Numbered from the stretch's first letter, positions 17,915 to 30,799 are shown. The stretch: 64,000 nucleotides of DNA from Halalkalibacter okhensis (GCF_000787375.1 NZ_JRJU01000004.1:62001-126000); one strand, 5' to 3'. A program made the numbers and translations. Notes: generated by a model not told the origin, from the letters alone.

Positions 17915-19267
17915 CTACGTCCAAATTTGCTTTAGTTTCCAGGCAAGTACATCACGTAAAAATTCCGGCATAAAATAATGTTTTTGTTCTGCTTCTGCAA
18001 TCGTAGGAAAGATATATCCAAATGTATACATATCAAGCGTCGCAACGCGGTAGACTTGATCTTTTACCAACGGTTGTCCAAGGATACGGATCGATTCCAT
18101 CTCATCGATTTCGATTCCCGTAAAAAGCATCTTTCCAAGCACTTTCCCCCGAAAACCAAATCCTTTTAACTCGAGATGAGTCAACTCACTAGTTAATGAG
18201 CGCTTAATCGTTGTCTCTAACGCTTCCCCCGTTAGTGTAACGACACATGGATTAATAGGATGTGGACAAATGCGATGGATGTCCCCTTTTGTAACAATGC
18301 CTTTTTCTAATGAATCAAGTAACACACCCGCATTCAACATCCCTACCTTCTCACCACACCACTCTGTTACCGCATCACACAACATTTGACATATGTCTGT
18401 ATGTTCTTGCCATTTTACAGGAAGGGCCTGAGGTAATGTTGTGATAGGTTCATTTAAGAGAAAATGTGCCTTGTCCTTCATTTCCTTTAACAAATCGTCT
18501 GTCTTTGGGTCAGTATCTTGATTTTTCACATCCAGAAGGACCGCTTCTTTCCGGTAGATGGACTGTGTTTTGCGGTCAAACTGAATATCCACCCTTCCTA
18601 GAAACGCTCCATTTTTACCAGCTTGTGCAATTAGTGTTTCATTAATATATAGCCCTGATGGCAAAACGTGATGAGTGTGTGCTCCTAGTATCACGTCGAT
18701 TCCCGGAAATTGATTTGCAATCTTTTCATCCGTTTTCAATCCTAAATGCGACATAAGAATGACAATATCAGCTTCTTTTTCTAGTTGAGGTAAAAGCTCT
18801 TGTAATACGTCTTGCGGTGAAAGGGCCTTCCAGCCTAGTAATTCATAAAAATGAAGAAAAGGTGCCGTGAGACCAATCATTCCTACCTTCAACCCATTCT
18901 TCATTGTATGAATAACAAAACGCTTAGCCCAATCCAAGCCGCTCCCATCTGCATTTATAATATTTGCAAGTAGAACTGGAAATGTCGCATCAGCATAAAG
19001 AGATGTAAGCTGCTCTTTAGAAAACGTCACACCTTCGTTATTACCAATTGTGACATAATCCGTTTTTGCTTCGTTCAGGAGTTCGATATTTCCTTTTCCA
19101 ACCATTGCTTCTGTTATCGGATTGCTTCGATCTGCATGGTCTCCAAGCTCTAAATATAATGTATGGCCATCTCGTTCTTTCTTTATATGAGCAACCATTT
19201 GCGACCACTGATCAAAACAACTATGTATATCATTTGAGTGGAATATTGTAATCCGCTCCATCGTCAA
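17915..19267 (-). CDS. yunD: Metallophosphatase / 5'-nucleotidase (YunD)
   Basis: A 450-residue two-domain enzyme of the UshA/5'-nucleotidase family. The N-terminal metallophosphoesterase has HSNDIHS, GNNEG, ILMSHLGLKTDE and GAHTHHV. The C-terminal 5-nucleotidase domain has CDAVTEWCGEKVGMLNAG. No signal peptide is seen, so it is cytosolic, consistent with YunD. The TTG at 19267 is preferred, with GGAGGGG 8 nt upstream; the ATG at 19261 (MERITIFHSND) and an ATG at 19291 are alternatives. It follows yunE closely and probably shares its transcript. Confidence 0.88.
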   Translation of the reverse strand: MTMERITIFHSNDIHSCFDQWSQMVAHIKKERDGHTLYLELGDHADRSNPITEAMVGKGNIELLNEAKTDYVTIGNNEGVTFSKEQLTSLYADATFPVLLANIINADGSGLDWAKRFVIHTMKNGLKVGMIGLTAPFLHFYELLGWKALSPQDVLQELLPQLEKEADIVILMSHLGLKTDEKIANQFPGIDVILGAHTHHVLPSGLYINETLIAQAGKNGAFLGRVDIQFDRKTQSIYRKEAVLLDVKNQDTDPKTDDLLKEMKDKAHFLLNEPITTLPQALPVKWQEHTDICQMLCDAVTEWCGEKVGMLNAGVLLDSLEKGIVTKGDIHRICPHPINPCVVTLTGEALETTIKRSLTSELTHLELKGFGFRGKVLGKMLFTGIEIDEMESIRILGQPLVKDQVYRVATLDMYTFGYIFPTIAEAEQKHYFMPEFLRDVLAWKLKQIWT

Positions 19268-19290
19268 AATAGTCCCCTCCTTTTCAAACA

Positions 19291-20109
19291 TTAAACTGAT
19301 GTCATTCCTTCATAAATCAATCTGAATGCCATCACAATTAGCATCAATCGAAGGAAAAAAACAAGTTTTTCGCTTGAAAGTCTTCGATTAATCGCTGCTC
19401 CAAGTGTTCCTCCAACCCATGCTCCAGGTATTAAAGCTAGAGCGTACATCCCATTCACATTTCCTTGAATCATATGCGATACCGATCCTACTAACGCTGA
19501 CAGCAAAATAATAAACATCGATGTCGCTACTGCTAAATGAGGTGGAAAAGCAAAGAGAACAATCATAGCTGGGACCAGCAGGGAGCCCCCACCGATTCCA
19601 AAAAGCCCTGAGAGCATCCCAACAACAAAAGCAATAGCGAGAACTGGAACTATTCTGTACCCATATGTATATTCCATGCCCTCTTCATCCTTATACGTTC
19701 TTTGTATCCCTTTTCCAGAACGTGGAAGCGGCTTTAAGTACTTTCTAATAAAAAGAATAAACGATACAAATAAAATAAATAGGCCTAAGTAGATCTGAAA
19801 GGAATCTGTATCAAACCCTCGATTCAACCACGTACCAATAATCGCACCAGGACCACTAGCACCAAAAAAGAGCAAGCCACTCTTATAATCTACTTTCCCT
19901 TGCTTCATATAGGCAAGAGTTGCAGAAATGCCCGTAAAAATCATAATTAAAAGCGACGTCCCTACAGCTACTTGTGGTGTAATCTCTAAAAAAGAAAGCC
20001 CACCTAACATTAATAATGCAGGAACGACCACAATTCCTCCACCAAGCCCCATCAAACTACCAAGTGTTCCGCCAAGCAGACCAACAATCACTAATATTAT
20101 CCATACCAT
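19291..20109 (-). CDS. yunE: TauE/SafE-family anion permease (YunE)
   Basis: A 272-residue membrane protein with about eight hydrophobic helices and two GGG repeats (LGSLMGLGGGIVVVPAL and LSGLFGIGGGSLLVPAM), the hallmark of the TauE/SafE (sulfite exporter) family. The ATG at 20109 fits AGGTGA with proper spacing; a GTG at 20118 is the alternative. It lies directly upstream of yunD. Family members export sulfite, sulfoacetate or other organosulfur anions; the substrate here is unknown. Confidence 0.9.
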   Translation of the reverse strand: MVWIILVIVGLLGGTLGSLMGLGGGIVVVPALLMLGGLSFLEITPQVAVGTSLLIMIFTGISATLAYMKQGKVDYKSGLLFFGASGPGAIIGTWLNRGFDTDSFQIYLGLFILFVSFILFIRKYLKPLPRSGKGIQRTYKDEEGMEYTYGYRIVPVLAIAFVVGMLSGLFGIGGGSLLVPAMIVLFAFPPHLAVATSMFIILLSALVGSVSHMIQGNVNGMYALALIPGAWVGGTLGAAINRRLSSEKLVFFLRLMLIVMAFRLIYEGMTSV

Positions 20110-20172
20110 CTTCTTCACCTGATTTCTGTAAAACTTGAGGATGCTTTCTATATTTTTTGTATGATACCTAAC

Positions 20173-20637
20173 ATTGCTTCGAGTTAGCCAAACAGGGAAG
20201 GGCGCCCTGTTTTTTTGAATTGTGCGTACATTGTGTAATGGCTTCTCTCGCCGTGCGCTTTTTGAGAAGGTCGCTCAAAAAGCTTAAAACCGTTTTACGG
20301 CGGCTCCGCTCATTGCTTCGAGTTAGCCAAACAGGGAAGGGCGCCCTGGTTCTCTTGAATTGTGCGTACAATGTGCAATGGCTTCTCTCGCCGTGCGCTT
20401 TTTGAGAAGGTCGCTCAAAAAGCTTAAAACCGTTTACGGCGGCTCCGCTCATTGCTTCGAGTTAGCCAAACAGGGAAGGGCGCCCTGGTTCTCTTGAATT
20501 GTGCGTACAATGTGCAATGGCTTCTCTCGCCGTGCGCTTTTTGTAGAAGGTCGCTCAAAAAGCTTAAAATCGTTTACGGCGGCTCCGCTCATTGCTTCGA
20601 GTTAGCCAAACAGGGAAGGGCGCCCTGTTTGGCTAAC
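20173..20637. repeat. Tandem repeat, 3.3 copies of a ~139-bp structured unit
   Basis: Three units begin with ATTGCTTCGAGTTAGCC at 20173, 20312 and 20451 (139, 139, 140 bp), plus a partial copy from 20591. Each contains an inner perfect stem GCTTTTTGAG/CTCAAAAAGC nested in CGCCGT/ACGGCG (in the third copy an inserted T interrupts the inner stem). The final copy ends in a 15-bp hairpin (20601-20615, 20623-20637), which probably terminates yunF; earlier copies keep only its left arm. Frames crossing it are repeat artefacts. Confidence 0.92.
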
Positions 20638-20644
20638 TCTATTA

Positions 20645-21490
20645 TCAAGAAAACAAATCGAGTTGTCTAGGTGCTAGGCCTTGGTATTGGATTTCGAGTA
20701 GTTCTATGAGTTGTTTGGCATTGTTGGCTGCATCGCCGCCTGAATTGTTGTTAAAAATGATATAAATGTCTTTGGATTGTGCCTTGAGTTGGTTTATGTT
20801 TTTTTGCCATTCTAATAGCTCTGCTTCGTTGTATTGATATAGGTAACGTACGTCTCGCCACGATCCATCACCTGGATCATTCCAGCCATGAATATTCCGT
20901 CCGTGAAACCGTATTAATGTTTTTTCCACATGAGTCGCTTCTAAAACAGTGGGGATCGAGCGAACGCCAGCCTGAGGTTCATCACAAATGCTATGGATCC
21001 ACTCTTCTTCTTTCATAAACTGTAGCGTTTTTTCTTTCATCGGGCCCTCAAACCAAGAGCGATGACGAAACTCAAGTGAAACGGGTAACCCATCTAATTG
21101 CTCCCTCACGTAGCGTATCCATTGAACATGTTCTTTTTTGCAATCAAACCAAGGCGGAAACTGACAAAGCACCATCGCTAGTTTTCCTTTTTTGATTAGG
21201 GGCTTTAACGACTCTCGAAACGCTTCAAACATTTCTTCCTTTGTCTCAAAAGGAGTAAATCCACGTTGATGCCCTGTCATTCCTTGATAGGCCTTCACAA
21301 TAAATTGAAACGTAGATGGTGTTTCACGAACCCATTTCTCCATATTCTTCAATGGTTGAACCGCATAAAAGGAGGCATCTATTTCAACAATTGGAAAGTG
21401 TCCAGCATATACTTCTAATTTCGATTGCTTGCTCATTCCTATGTACAAATCATCATGATCTCCCCACCCCGCAAGGCCAATATAGATCAA
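20645..21490 (-). CDS. yunF: DUF72 protein (YunF)
   Basis: A 281-residue TIM-barrel-like protein of the DUF72/YecE family: IYIGLAGWGDHDDLY at the start, EIDASFYA, FIVKAYQGMTGH, VSLEFRHRSWF and YIIFNNNSGGDAANNA towards the end. A TTG start is supported by AAAGGAGTG. It belongs to the yunC-D-E-F neighbourhood known from B. subtilis, but here a structured tandem repeat of about 465 bp separates it from yunE. The molecular function is unknown. Confidence 0.92.
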   Translation of the reverse strand: MIYIGLAGWGDHDDLYIGMSKQSKLEVYAGHFPIVEIDASFYAVQPLKNMEKWVRETPSTFQFIVKAYQGMTGHQRGFTPFETKEEMFEAFRESLKPLIKKGKLAMVLCQFPPWFDCKKEHVQWIRYVREQLDGLPVSLEFRHRSWFEGPMKEKTLQFMKEEEWIHSICDEPQAGVRSIPTVLEATHVEKTLIRFHGRNIHGWNDPGDGSWRDVRYLYQYNEAELLEWQKNINQLKAQSKDIYIIFNNNSGGDAANNAKQLIELLEIQYQGLAPRQLDLFS

Positions 21491-21575
21491 TTGTGTTCAC
21501 TCCTTTTACGTTGTCTCGACCATCTAATTTTACCATGAAACATCCTTATTTACAGTTTCGCCAACGAATTAATAA

Positions 21576-21615
21576 AAGAGATAGAGGTGCAGCTTGTAGC
21601 TCATCTCTATCTCTT
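21576..21615 (-). terminator. Terminator of ywmB-like gene
   Basis: AAGAGATAGAG (21576-21586) with CTCTATCTCTT (21605-21615), followed by TTTATT on the minus strand. Confidence 0.65.
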
Positions 21616-21620
21616 ATCTA

Positions 21621-22343
21621 TTAATATTCAGCTGTAATAATTGGTGTACCTATTGTTACATCAACTGTACCCGGTTGACCTAAATCCCTCAAACCTACTT
21701 GTACATTAATTTGATCAGTCTCATTAATCGCAACCCCATTATCCCAGCTTTTTGTATAAGCAGAGATTGAAACAAATTCACTCTCTGTCATTCCTTCCTT
21801 CACTTCTCCAGCAAACTGATCAATTAATCCCTCTGCTAATTGATCTAGCGTCTGCCCTTCAACTTTAGCCATTGTTGCTCGAACGGTAACATACACATCA
21901 TCTCCATTTAGCTGATCCGTAATGAACTCTAATGTATCAGCTTTCCAATCAACACCAGAAATTTGATGAGTTAGACTGACTAAATGCTGACCTGCGCTCT
22001 CATAAGATGTAATAACAACTCGTTCATTTAGGCCATGGTTACTTGATTTGACTCCAACTGTTTTCTGATGATCTTTTGCCTGTTCTTCTGTCCATTGAAA
22101 TCCATTAAAAGTCTCTTTCTTATTCTTGATTACATGTTCAACTTCATCTTCATTTAGAACGATCACGTTTTCTTCTTTTGCATACACGTCCCAAGATCTC
22201 ATAACCATATCTTTTGTTTCTACGACTTCCATGATCTCTACTAATTCATTCAACGTATTGGTATTACTGCTAACCGATTGCACGGTATAAAAAGCAAACA
22301 TTACTGATAGAGCTACACTATATAGAACTATTTTTTTTAGCAT
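21621..22343 (-). CDS. ywmB: YwmB-like secreted protein
   Basis: A 240-residue protein with an N-terminal signal/anchor helix (LKKIVLYSVALSVMFAFY). The C-terminal pattern FVSISAYTKSW, INVQVGLRDLG and VTIGTPIITAEY matches B. subtilis YwmB (TATA-box-binding-like fold). The ATG at 22343 has GGAGGTGA upstream at good spacing. In B. subtilis ywmB lies by spoIID and murAA; those genes are not adjacent here. It is probably exported and of unknown role. Confidence 0.85.
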   Translation of the reverse strand: MLKKIVLYSVALSVMFAFYTVQSVSSNTNTLNELVEIMEVVETKDMVMRSWDVYAKEENVIVLNEDEVEHVIKNKKETFNGFQWTEEQAKDHQKTVGVKSSNHGLNERVVITSYESAGQHLVSLTHQISGVDWKADTLEFITDQLNGDDVYVTVRATMAKVEGQTLDQLAEGLIDQFAGEVKEGMTESEFVSISAYTKSWDNGVAINETDQINVQVGLRDLGQPGTVDVTIGTPIITAEY

Positions 22344-22474
22344 TCCCCTCACCTCCCTATCATCATTGACAGATTAATAGAAAGGTAAACTAACATATTT
22401 AATAAAATATTGGAGGACATGAAGTCAAAGGAGCTGGCGTTTACGACAGCTCCAGAATAGATATGTATAACACA

Positions 22475-22687
22475 CGGATCCTCATTCCGCTATTTTCCAC
22501 AGAACTCTTGTACAAACCATGTTTTCGGTTCCTGGTTCCGTTATTTGATCGTTTTAGACTTTTAATAGATTGATTTTCTACGCTTAACGGAAACAGGAAC
22601 CCTTTCAGTCCATTTCAACAGGTTTTTCCACAGTTTAACGGAACCAGGATCCGATTCGTTGATCTACCGGATCCTGGTTCCACTATT
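22475..22687. repeat. Cluster of five ~20-bp CGGWTCCTGGTTCCGYTATT motifs
   Basis: The motif occurs at 22475-22494, 22526-22545, inverted at 22583-22602 and 22633-22653, and direct at 22668-22687. The last two form a strong stem (CGGAACCAGGATCCG/CGGATCCTGGTTCC). TTTTCCACAG also recurs. This fills most of the ~525-bp gap between ywmB and the suf terminator; no gene is seen there. Confidence 0.7.
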
Positions 22688-22764
22688 CTTTTCGTCACAG
22701 CCATACACTATTTAAGAAGCGTATTCTAGATGAGACTAGAACCTTCTATTACCGAAAAACAGAA

Positions 22765-22791
22765 GAAGACGAACTTAAAAAGTTCGCCTTC
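22765..22791 (-). terminator. suf operon terminator
   Basis: GAAGACGAACTT (22765-22776) and AAGTTCGCCTTC (22780-22791) form a near-perfect stem, with a T-rich tract beyond on the minus strand, about 80 nt past the sufB stop. Confidence 0.7.
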
Positions 22792-22868
22792 TACACTCAA
22801 AGATAAATTAAAATCGACATGCCTACGATTTTACACTTCATAAAAACCTCTTACAGGTTCTTTCTTTA

Positions 22869-24266
22869 TTAACCGATAGACCCTTCCATCTCGAACTTGA
22901 TAAGACGGTTCATCTCAACGGCATATTCCATTGGAAGTTCTTTTGTGAATGGCTCGATGAAGCCCATTACGATCATTTCTGTTGCTTCTTGCTCAGAAAT
23001 CCCACGGCTCATTAGGTAGAAGAGTTGATCCTCAGATACTTTTGATACCGTCGCTTCGTGCTCAAGCGTAATGTTGTTGTTTAGAATTTCATTGTATGGA
23101 ATTGTATCTGATGTTGACTCATTATCCATGATAAGCGTATCACACTCGATCTTCGACTTAGAGCCTTCAGAACGACGGCCGAAGTGACAAATACCGCGGT
23201 ATGTTACTTTACCACCATGTTTTGATATCGACTTCGATACAATGGTTGATGAACAGTTTGGCGCTAAGTGGTGTACTTTTGCACCAGCATCTTGGTGCTG
23301 TCCTTTTCCTGCGATGGCGATGGAAAGGATCGTACCTTTTGCACCTTCTCCACGCATTACAACAGCTGGATATTTCATTGTTAGCTTAGATCCGATGTTA
23401 CCATCAACCCATTCCATTGTTGCACCAGCATCTGCTACAGCACGCTTTGTAACTAGGTTAAAGATGTTTGGAGCCCAGTTTTGGATCGTTGTATAACGGC
23501 AGTATGCGTCTTTTTTAACGATGATCTCAACAACCGCACTGTGTAATGAGTTTGTTGAGTAAACTGGTGCTGTACATCCTTCTACATAGTGTACAGAGCT
23601 GTCTTCATCAGCGATGATTAACGTACGCTCGAATTGACCCATGTTTTCAGAGTTAATACGGAAGTACGCTTGAAGTGGTGTATCTGTTTTTACGCCTTTT
23701 GGTACGTAAATGAACGATCCACCAGACCAAACAGCTGAGTTCAGTGCTGCAAACTTGTTATCAGATGGAGGAATGATTGTTCCAAAGTGTTCTTTGAAAA
23801 TGTCCTCATGCTCTTTTAACGCTGTATCTGTGTCTGTGAATAGAATTCCTAAATCAGTTAGTTCTTCTTTCATGTTGTGGTAAACCACTTCAGACTCATA
23901 TTGAGCAGAAACCCCTGCTAAATACTTTTGCTCTGCTTCAGGAATCCCAAGCTTATCAAACGTATTTTTAATTTCTTCAGGTACTTCATCCCATGATTTT
24001 TCTGATTTCTCTGATGGCTTAACGTAGTACGTGATGTCATCAAAGTTTAACTCAGCTAAATCTCCACCCCATTGTGGCATTGGCATTTTATAAAATTGTT
24101 CTAATGATTTCAAACGGAAGTCAAGCATCCATTGCGGTTCACTTTTCATGCGTGAGATCTCTTCAACGATTTCTTTCGTTAACCCACGCTTTGAACGGAA
24201 AATCGAAACATCTTTGTCTGAGAATCCGTATTGATATTCTCCGATTTCTGGCATTTTTTTCGCCAT
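22869..24266 (-). CDS. sufB: Fe-S cluster scaffold SufB
   Basis: A 465-residue SufB, normal length, starting at the ATG at 24266 behind AAAGGAGGC. It forms the SufBC2D complex that assembles iron-sulfur clusters in the cytosol, with an essential Cys/Glu site. The family core ([13 protein letters not shown]-like region, [31 protein letters not shown]) is intact. It is last in the sufC-D-S-U-B operon, the standard Bacillus order. Confidence 0.97.
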   Translation of the reverse strand: MAKKMPEIGEYQYGFSDKDVSIFRSKRGLTKEIVEEISRMKSEPQWMLDFRLKSLEQFYKMPMPQWGGDLAELNFDDITYYVKPSEKSEKSWDEVPEEIKNTFDKLGIPEAEQKYLAGVSAQYESEVVYHNMKEELTDLGILFTDTDTALKEHEDIFKEHFGTIIPPSDNKFAALNSAVWSGGSFIYVPKGVKTDTPLQAYFRINSENMGQFERTLIIADEDSSVHYVEGCTAPVYSTNSLHSAVVEIIVKKDAYCRYTTIQNWAPNIFNLVTKRAVADAGATMEWVDGNIGSKLTMKYPAVVMRGEGAKGTILSIAIAGKGQHQDAGAKVHHLAPNCSSTIVSKSISKHGGKVTYRGICHFGRRSEGSKSKIECDTLIMDNESTSDTIPYNEILNNNITLEHEATVSKVSEDQLFYLMSRGISEQEATEMIVMGFIEPFTKELPMEYAVEMNRLIKFEMEGSIG

Positions 24267-24359
24267 TGTGAAAGCCTCCTTTAAAATTGAGCAAGTGGCC
24301 AGTGGCAAAGACAAGAAGCTTTTTACTCACGGACACACCTACTCATACTGCTTTATAAC

Positions 24360-27314
<2,955 letters not shown>

Positions 27315-27389
27315 ACATTACCCACCCTTTACTATTGTACTGCTCGCTTCGTGCGAGGTTGCATGATCTTGATTTCTATCTGACTATTT

Positions 27390-28184
27390 TTACGCTTCTT
27401 GGTTTGCTGCTTCTACACGCTCGTCTTCAATTCCAAGCTCTTGCTTGATCCAGTCATATCCTTCTGCTTCTAGACGAGTAGCAAGCTCAGCGCCACCAGA
27501 TTTCACAATGCGTCCTTGCATCATAACGTGTACTTTGTCAGGAGTGATGTAGTCAAGTAGACGTTGGTAGTGAGTGATAATTAAACAGCCGAAATTCTCG
27601 CTGCGCATTTCATTTACACCTTTTGAAACGACTTTAAGTGCATCAATATCTAAACCTGAGTCGATCTCATCTAAAATAGCGATCTTTGGCTCAAGCATTA
27701 ATAATTGAAGAATCTCGTTGCGTTTTTTCTCCCCACCTGAGAAACCTTCGTTTAAGTAACGGTGTGAGAAAGAATCGTCCATATCAAGAACTTCCATTTT
27801 CTTATCTAATTGACGGATGAATTTCATTAGAGAAATTTCATCGCCTTCTTCACGCTTAGAGTTAATTGCTGAACGTAAGAAGTCTGCATTTGTAATCCCA
27901 CTAATTTCACTTGGATATTGCATTGCTAAGAAAAGACCAGCTTGGGCACGCTCATCCACTTCCATTTCTAGCACGTCTTCTCCATCAATTGTTACAGACC
28001 CACTTGTAATTTCATATTTAGGATGACCCATAATTGCTGAAGCAAGAGTCGATTTTCCTGTTCCGTTTGGTCCCATGATGGCATGGAACTCCCCACCTTT
28101 AATTTCAAGGCTGAAATCTTTTAAGATTTCTTTTCCTTCAACTGATACGTTAAGGTTCTCAATTTTTAGAAATGGTACTGACAT
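27390..28184 (-). CDS. sufC: Fe-S assembly ATPase SufC
   Basis: A 264-residue ABC-type ATPase energising SufBD. Walker [10 protein letters not shown] (38-46), signature FSGGEKK (148-154) and Walker [10 protein letters not shown] (169-177) are intact. It has no membrane domain, as expected. GGAGGTC precedes the ATG. First gene of sufCDSUB; the ~350-bp region upstream holds its promoter. Confidence 0.97.
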   Translation of the reverse strand: MSVPFLKIENLNVSVEGKEILKDFSLEIKGGEFHAIMGPNGTGKSTLASAIMGHPKYEITSGSVTIDGEDVLEMEVDERAQAGLFLAMQYPSEISGITNADFLRSAINSKREEGDEISLMKFIRQLDKKMEVLDMDDSFSHRYLNEGFSGGEKKRNEILQLLMLEPKIAILDEIDSGLDIDALKVVSKGVNEMRSENFGCLIITHYQRLLDYITPDKVHVMMQGRIVKSGGAELATRLEAEGYDWIKQELGIEDERVEAANQEA

Positions 28185-28477
28185 TTACAATGACCTCCAA
28201 TGTATTTTGCTTCATCTATTTGGGATAAAGCTTGCTAATTTTTGTAATAGGTTTATTCTCAATCTATTCTCATTACAATCTTATACTAAATCTATTATAA
28301 GTTCAAGAAGGGTGAATCAATTAAAACAGTATTTGAACTATGGATATAGTGTTAACGTCTCCCCTATTGAATGGAACCGTTGAATAACGGATTTTATGTA
28401 AATTTTCACTCATAAATCCCTACTAGCATTCCTTTAGACTTCCCAAAGTAAACCGATAAAAAACGTGCATAGAGGAA
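28185..28477. promoter_or_regulatory. suf upstream region with candidate promoter and direct repeat
   Basis: On the minus strand a TATAAT (28295-28300) is preceded by TTGATT with a shortish 15-nt spacer, and followed by two direct TGAGAATA repeats (28252-28272 region). The repeats could be a regulator site, but they do not form a recognisable Fur box. The rest is featureless AT-rich spacer. Confidence 0.35.
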
Positions 28478-28521
28478 GAGGCTATCTCAGGGAAGGTCGT
28501 TTAACCTATTGAGATAGCCTC
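28478..28521. terminator. Hairpin terminator
   Basis: Perfect 12-bp stem GAGGCTATCTCA (28478-28489) and TGAGATAGCCTC (28510-28521). It lies just downstream of a small minus-strand frame. Confidence 0.6.
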
Positions 28522-28533
28522 CATCTATTCGTT

Positions 28534-28671
28534 TTAGTTAAATTGAGCAGCTAGCTTTTTGCTTTTCTCATAGTCTTTTTCGCGTTCTTTTTCAATTTCT
28601 AACCTTTTTTCCAAGTTACGATTATACTCTGCATAACTCGTTCCGTGAGATTGTTGCATTGCTTTTTCCAT
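28534..28671 (-). CDS. Short coiled-coil-like frame, possibly a truncated gene
   Basis: A 45-codon frame from an ATG at 28671, with a weak GGTGA beside it. The product is highly charged and helical (LEKRLEIEKEREKDYEKSKK). The same frame continues upstream without a start to a stop near 28708, so it may be the 3' part of a decayed gene. A terminator follows. Confidence 0.35.
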   Translation of the reverse strand: MEKAMQQSHGTSYAEYNRNLEKRLEIEKEREKDYEKSKKLAAQFN

Positions 28672-28882
28672 TTCACCATTATGTTGGTTTTTTAATAAAT
28701 GGATAATGAATCAATCCTTTCGCGTTTTGTCAGTAATAATCGTACCATGGGAAGATTAATTGACCAACAAGGAAATATCGAGATAGATCGCGATATATAG
28801 ACGTGAGATTTAATTATGTAATGTCAGAAAATATTCCAATACATTTCCTCGACCTTACAAAGCCTGAAAGCTTATCTCTTTA

Positions 28883-29263
28883 TTATTGCATCTGATCTTT
28901 GCTGCCACCTAGTTCAGAAATACACTCCTGCACAAGGGTTACCGCCTGACTCATGGCAGCTCCACCACCAAATGCTGCAGTTACTCCTATTGTCTCTAAA
29001 ATTTCTTCTTCACTGCAGCCTTGATCTAGGCAGCCCTTTGCATGATAAATAATGCAATATTCATCTTGCGAAAACACACTGATCCCAAGAGCAATCATCT
29101 GCTTCTCTTTTTGAGTCAGCTTCCCTTCTGCAAAACACGCCTCAGTAAAAGCATTGTATTTCTTTGCTATATCAGGCATTTTTTGAGTAAAATTTCCCAG
29201 CCCTTGCTTATACTCTTGTAATGCCTGCTCAATTGGATTGCCTTGTTGCTGCTGTTGATCCAT
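28883..29263 (-). CDS. Carboxymuconolactone decarboxylase / AhpD-like protein
   Basis: A 126-residue all-helical protein of the CMD/AhpD family. The redox motif [11 protein letters not shown] (a C-x4-H-x3-C variant of the CxxCxxxH family) and the [15 protein letters not shown] and [15 protein letters not shown] segments are present. Q-rich N-terminus. Strong GGGAGGTAAG before the ATG. AhpD-like proteins reduce peroxiredoxins or lipoylated partners; the exact substrate is unknown. It appears monocistronic. Confidence 0.88.
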   Translation of the reverse strand: MDQQQQQGNPIEQALQEYKQGLGNFTQKMPDIAKKYNAFTEACFAEGKLTQKEKQMIALGISVFSQDEYCIIYHAKGCLDQGCSEEEILETIGVTAAFGGGAAMSQAVTLVQECISELGGSKDQMQ

Positions 29264-29347
29264 CTTACTTACCTCCCAAGTTCTAGTAACAACGATAGTA
29301 TTCGTTAACAGAGATAGCTTTATTCAAGACAAAGAAACTCCTCCCGT

Positions 29348-29395
29348 AAAAAAAAGGTCTAATTAAGTAGAAACCCTACTCTCTTAAACCTTTTT
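29348..29395 (-). terminator. Terminator of MFS gene
   Basis: Long interrupted stem between AAAAAGGTCTAATTAAGTAG and CTACTCTCTTAAACCTTTTT at the 3' end of the MFS gene, with an A run on the forward strand (U on the minus). Confidence 0.65.
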
Positions 29396-29402
29396 CAGAA
29401 GT

Positions 29403-30671
29403 TCAGGCCGCTTTCTTCTCCGGTTGCCTTCTTTTAATATGGCGAAAAACGATATAGAAATAAGTCGAACCTAATAAATATAAAACGGCTGTTATGCTAA
29501 ACACATAAGCATATCCGAAATACGCTCCATAAATCATAACAATCGACGTTGAAACAGGGCCCATTACCGCCCAGCCTAACTGAAAGACCATTTGACCCAC
29601 TGAATTGGCTAATCCTTTCATTGAATCATCAACCGTTCTCATCATTAATGCCATTTGAATGGGATTGCCTGCATTCATCAATGCTTGGCGAAATAAAAAG
29701 CCGACCACAGCTAACCAAAGGGTTTCGGTGTAGGCAGTTAATAGAAGAAACGGAAGTGACGCTACCTGCAGCATGACAACCGCTTTGACCTCACCAAATC
29801 GTTGAACAACAGAGGGCCCAATCATAAAAGCCACTGCTGTCATTGCTTGGCCAAGGGACAAAATGATCCCGACAAGTGAGTTACTAATGTCAAAACGGTC
29901 ACTAAAGTATAGGTTCAAATACGGAATAACAAGCCCGGATCCAAAACCAATTAATAAATTGGTAATTGCAAATAAACCTATCCATTTTAAACTTGATCGA
30001 TGTGTCGTAAAAAGCTTCGCTAATGAGCTTGCACCCGTTTTTTGATCTCTCTTTTTTTGTTCTTCAATTATTTTATTTATAGGAAATAACGCACCAAAGA
30101 AAATAAATGATCCAATAAGCAATGTTATCCTCACACTATCAAGCATGGATACGTGGAAGAAAATGTGAAACACGTCCGTCAGCGTTCCACCTAACGCATT
30201 TCCGATCACATTTGCCACCATTATCAGTGCAAAATTAAAACTAAATAAGTGAACACGTTCTTTTTCTGTTGAATTTTCTGCTAACAAAGGAATCGAAGAC
30301 ACTTGAATAAAGGCCATAAAAAGCCCCGTCGCAAATGCCATAGCAATTAACAATCCCTCCGCACTTAATACCGCACGCATCAGAAGACTTGTCGCGGCAA
30401 ACAATGCGCCGATCATAATAATCTTTTTCCGACCAAATTTATCACTCATTATACCAGCAGGCAAAAGAGCGATGGCACTCGCCATTGCTTGCATCGCAAT
30501 CACACGCCCATTCATTTGATCACTAAACCCTAGCTCTCTTATGTAGTAATTGTAAATGACCATAAAGATTCCCATCCCAATATTCGCTAGCATCGACGCA
30601 AACAAAAAAAGGCGAACATTGCGATTATATTTTTTCAGTTGACGACTCCACTCCCCAATGAACTTGCCCAT
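29403..30671 (-). CDS. MFS transporter
   Basis: A 422-residue major facilitator protein with twelve predicted helices and the loop 2-3 motif PAGIMSDKFGRKKIIM. A central charged loop (EEQKKRDQKTG) divides the two halves. Basic C-terminus (HIKRRQPEKKAA). No specific substrate family is recognised. It lies downstream of a c-di-GMP-riboswitch-controlled peptide, but a hairpin at 30757-30799 probably separates the transcripts. Confidence 0.88.
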   Translation of the reverse strand: MGKFIGEWSRQLKKYNRNVRLFLFASMLANIGMGIFMVIYNYYIRELGFSDQMNGRVIAMQAMASAIALLPAGIMSDKFGRKKIIMIGALFAATSLLMRAVLSAEGLLIAMAFATGLFMAFIQVSSIPLLAENSTEKERVHLFSFNFALIMVANVIGNALGGTLTDVFHIFFHVSMLDSVRITLLIGSFIFFGALFPINKIIEEQKKRDQKTGASSLAKLFTTHRSSLKWIGLFAITNLLIGFGSGLVIPYLNLYFSDRFDISNSLVGIILSLGQAMTAVAFMIGPSVVQRFGEVKAVVMLQVASLPFLLLTAYTETLWLAVVGFLFRQALMNAGNPIQMALMMRTVDDSMKGLANSVGQMVFQLGWAVMGPVSTSIVMIYGAYFGYAYVFSITAVLYLLGSTYFYIVFRHIKRRQPEKKAA

Positions 30672-30756
30672 ATATACACCTTCGATTATAATATTTCGAC
30701 TCTCTAAATAATATAATAGGTGATATTTTCAGAAAAGAAAAGAGCCAAATGCAAAA

Positions 30757-30799
30757 GAGGGCACTGAAAAAGGGGGCTTTTCCCTTTTTCAGTGCCCTC
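30757..30799. repeat. Perfect 18-bp inverted repeat, terminator-like
   Basis: GAGGGCACTGAAAAAGGG (30757-30774) and its exact complement (30782-30799) with a 7-nt loop. The arm shares TTTTTCAGTGCCCTC with the MITE-like element at 952-1254, so this is probably a minimal member of that family. It may also terminate the small gene at 30885. Confidence 0.75.

Noticed and set aside
20168-20670. Open frames of 60-94 codons on both strands across the tandem repeat
   Set aside because: They are created by the repeated unit, lack ribosome binding sites, and encode repeated low-complexity peptides.
28699-28800. 33-codon plus-strand frame ending at 28800
   Set aside because: No ribosome binding site and no recognisable family; possibly the tail of a decayed gene, but unsupported.
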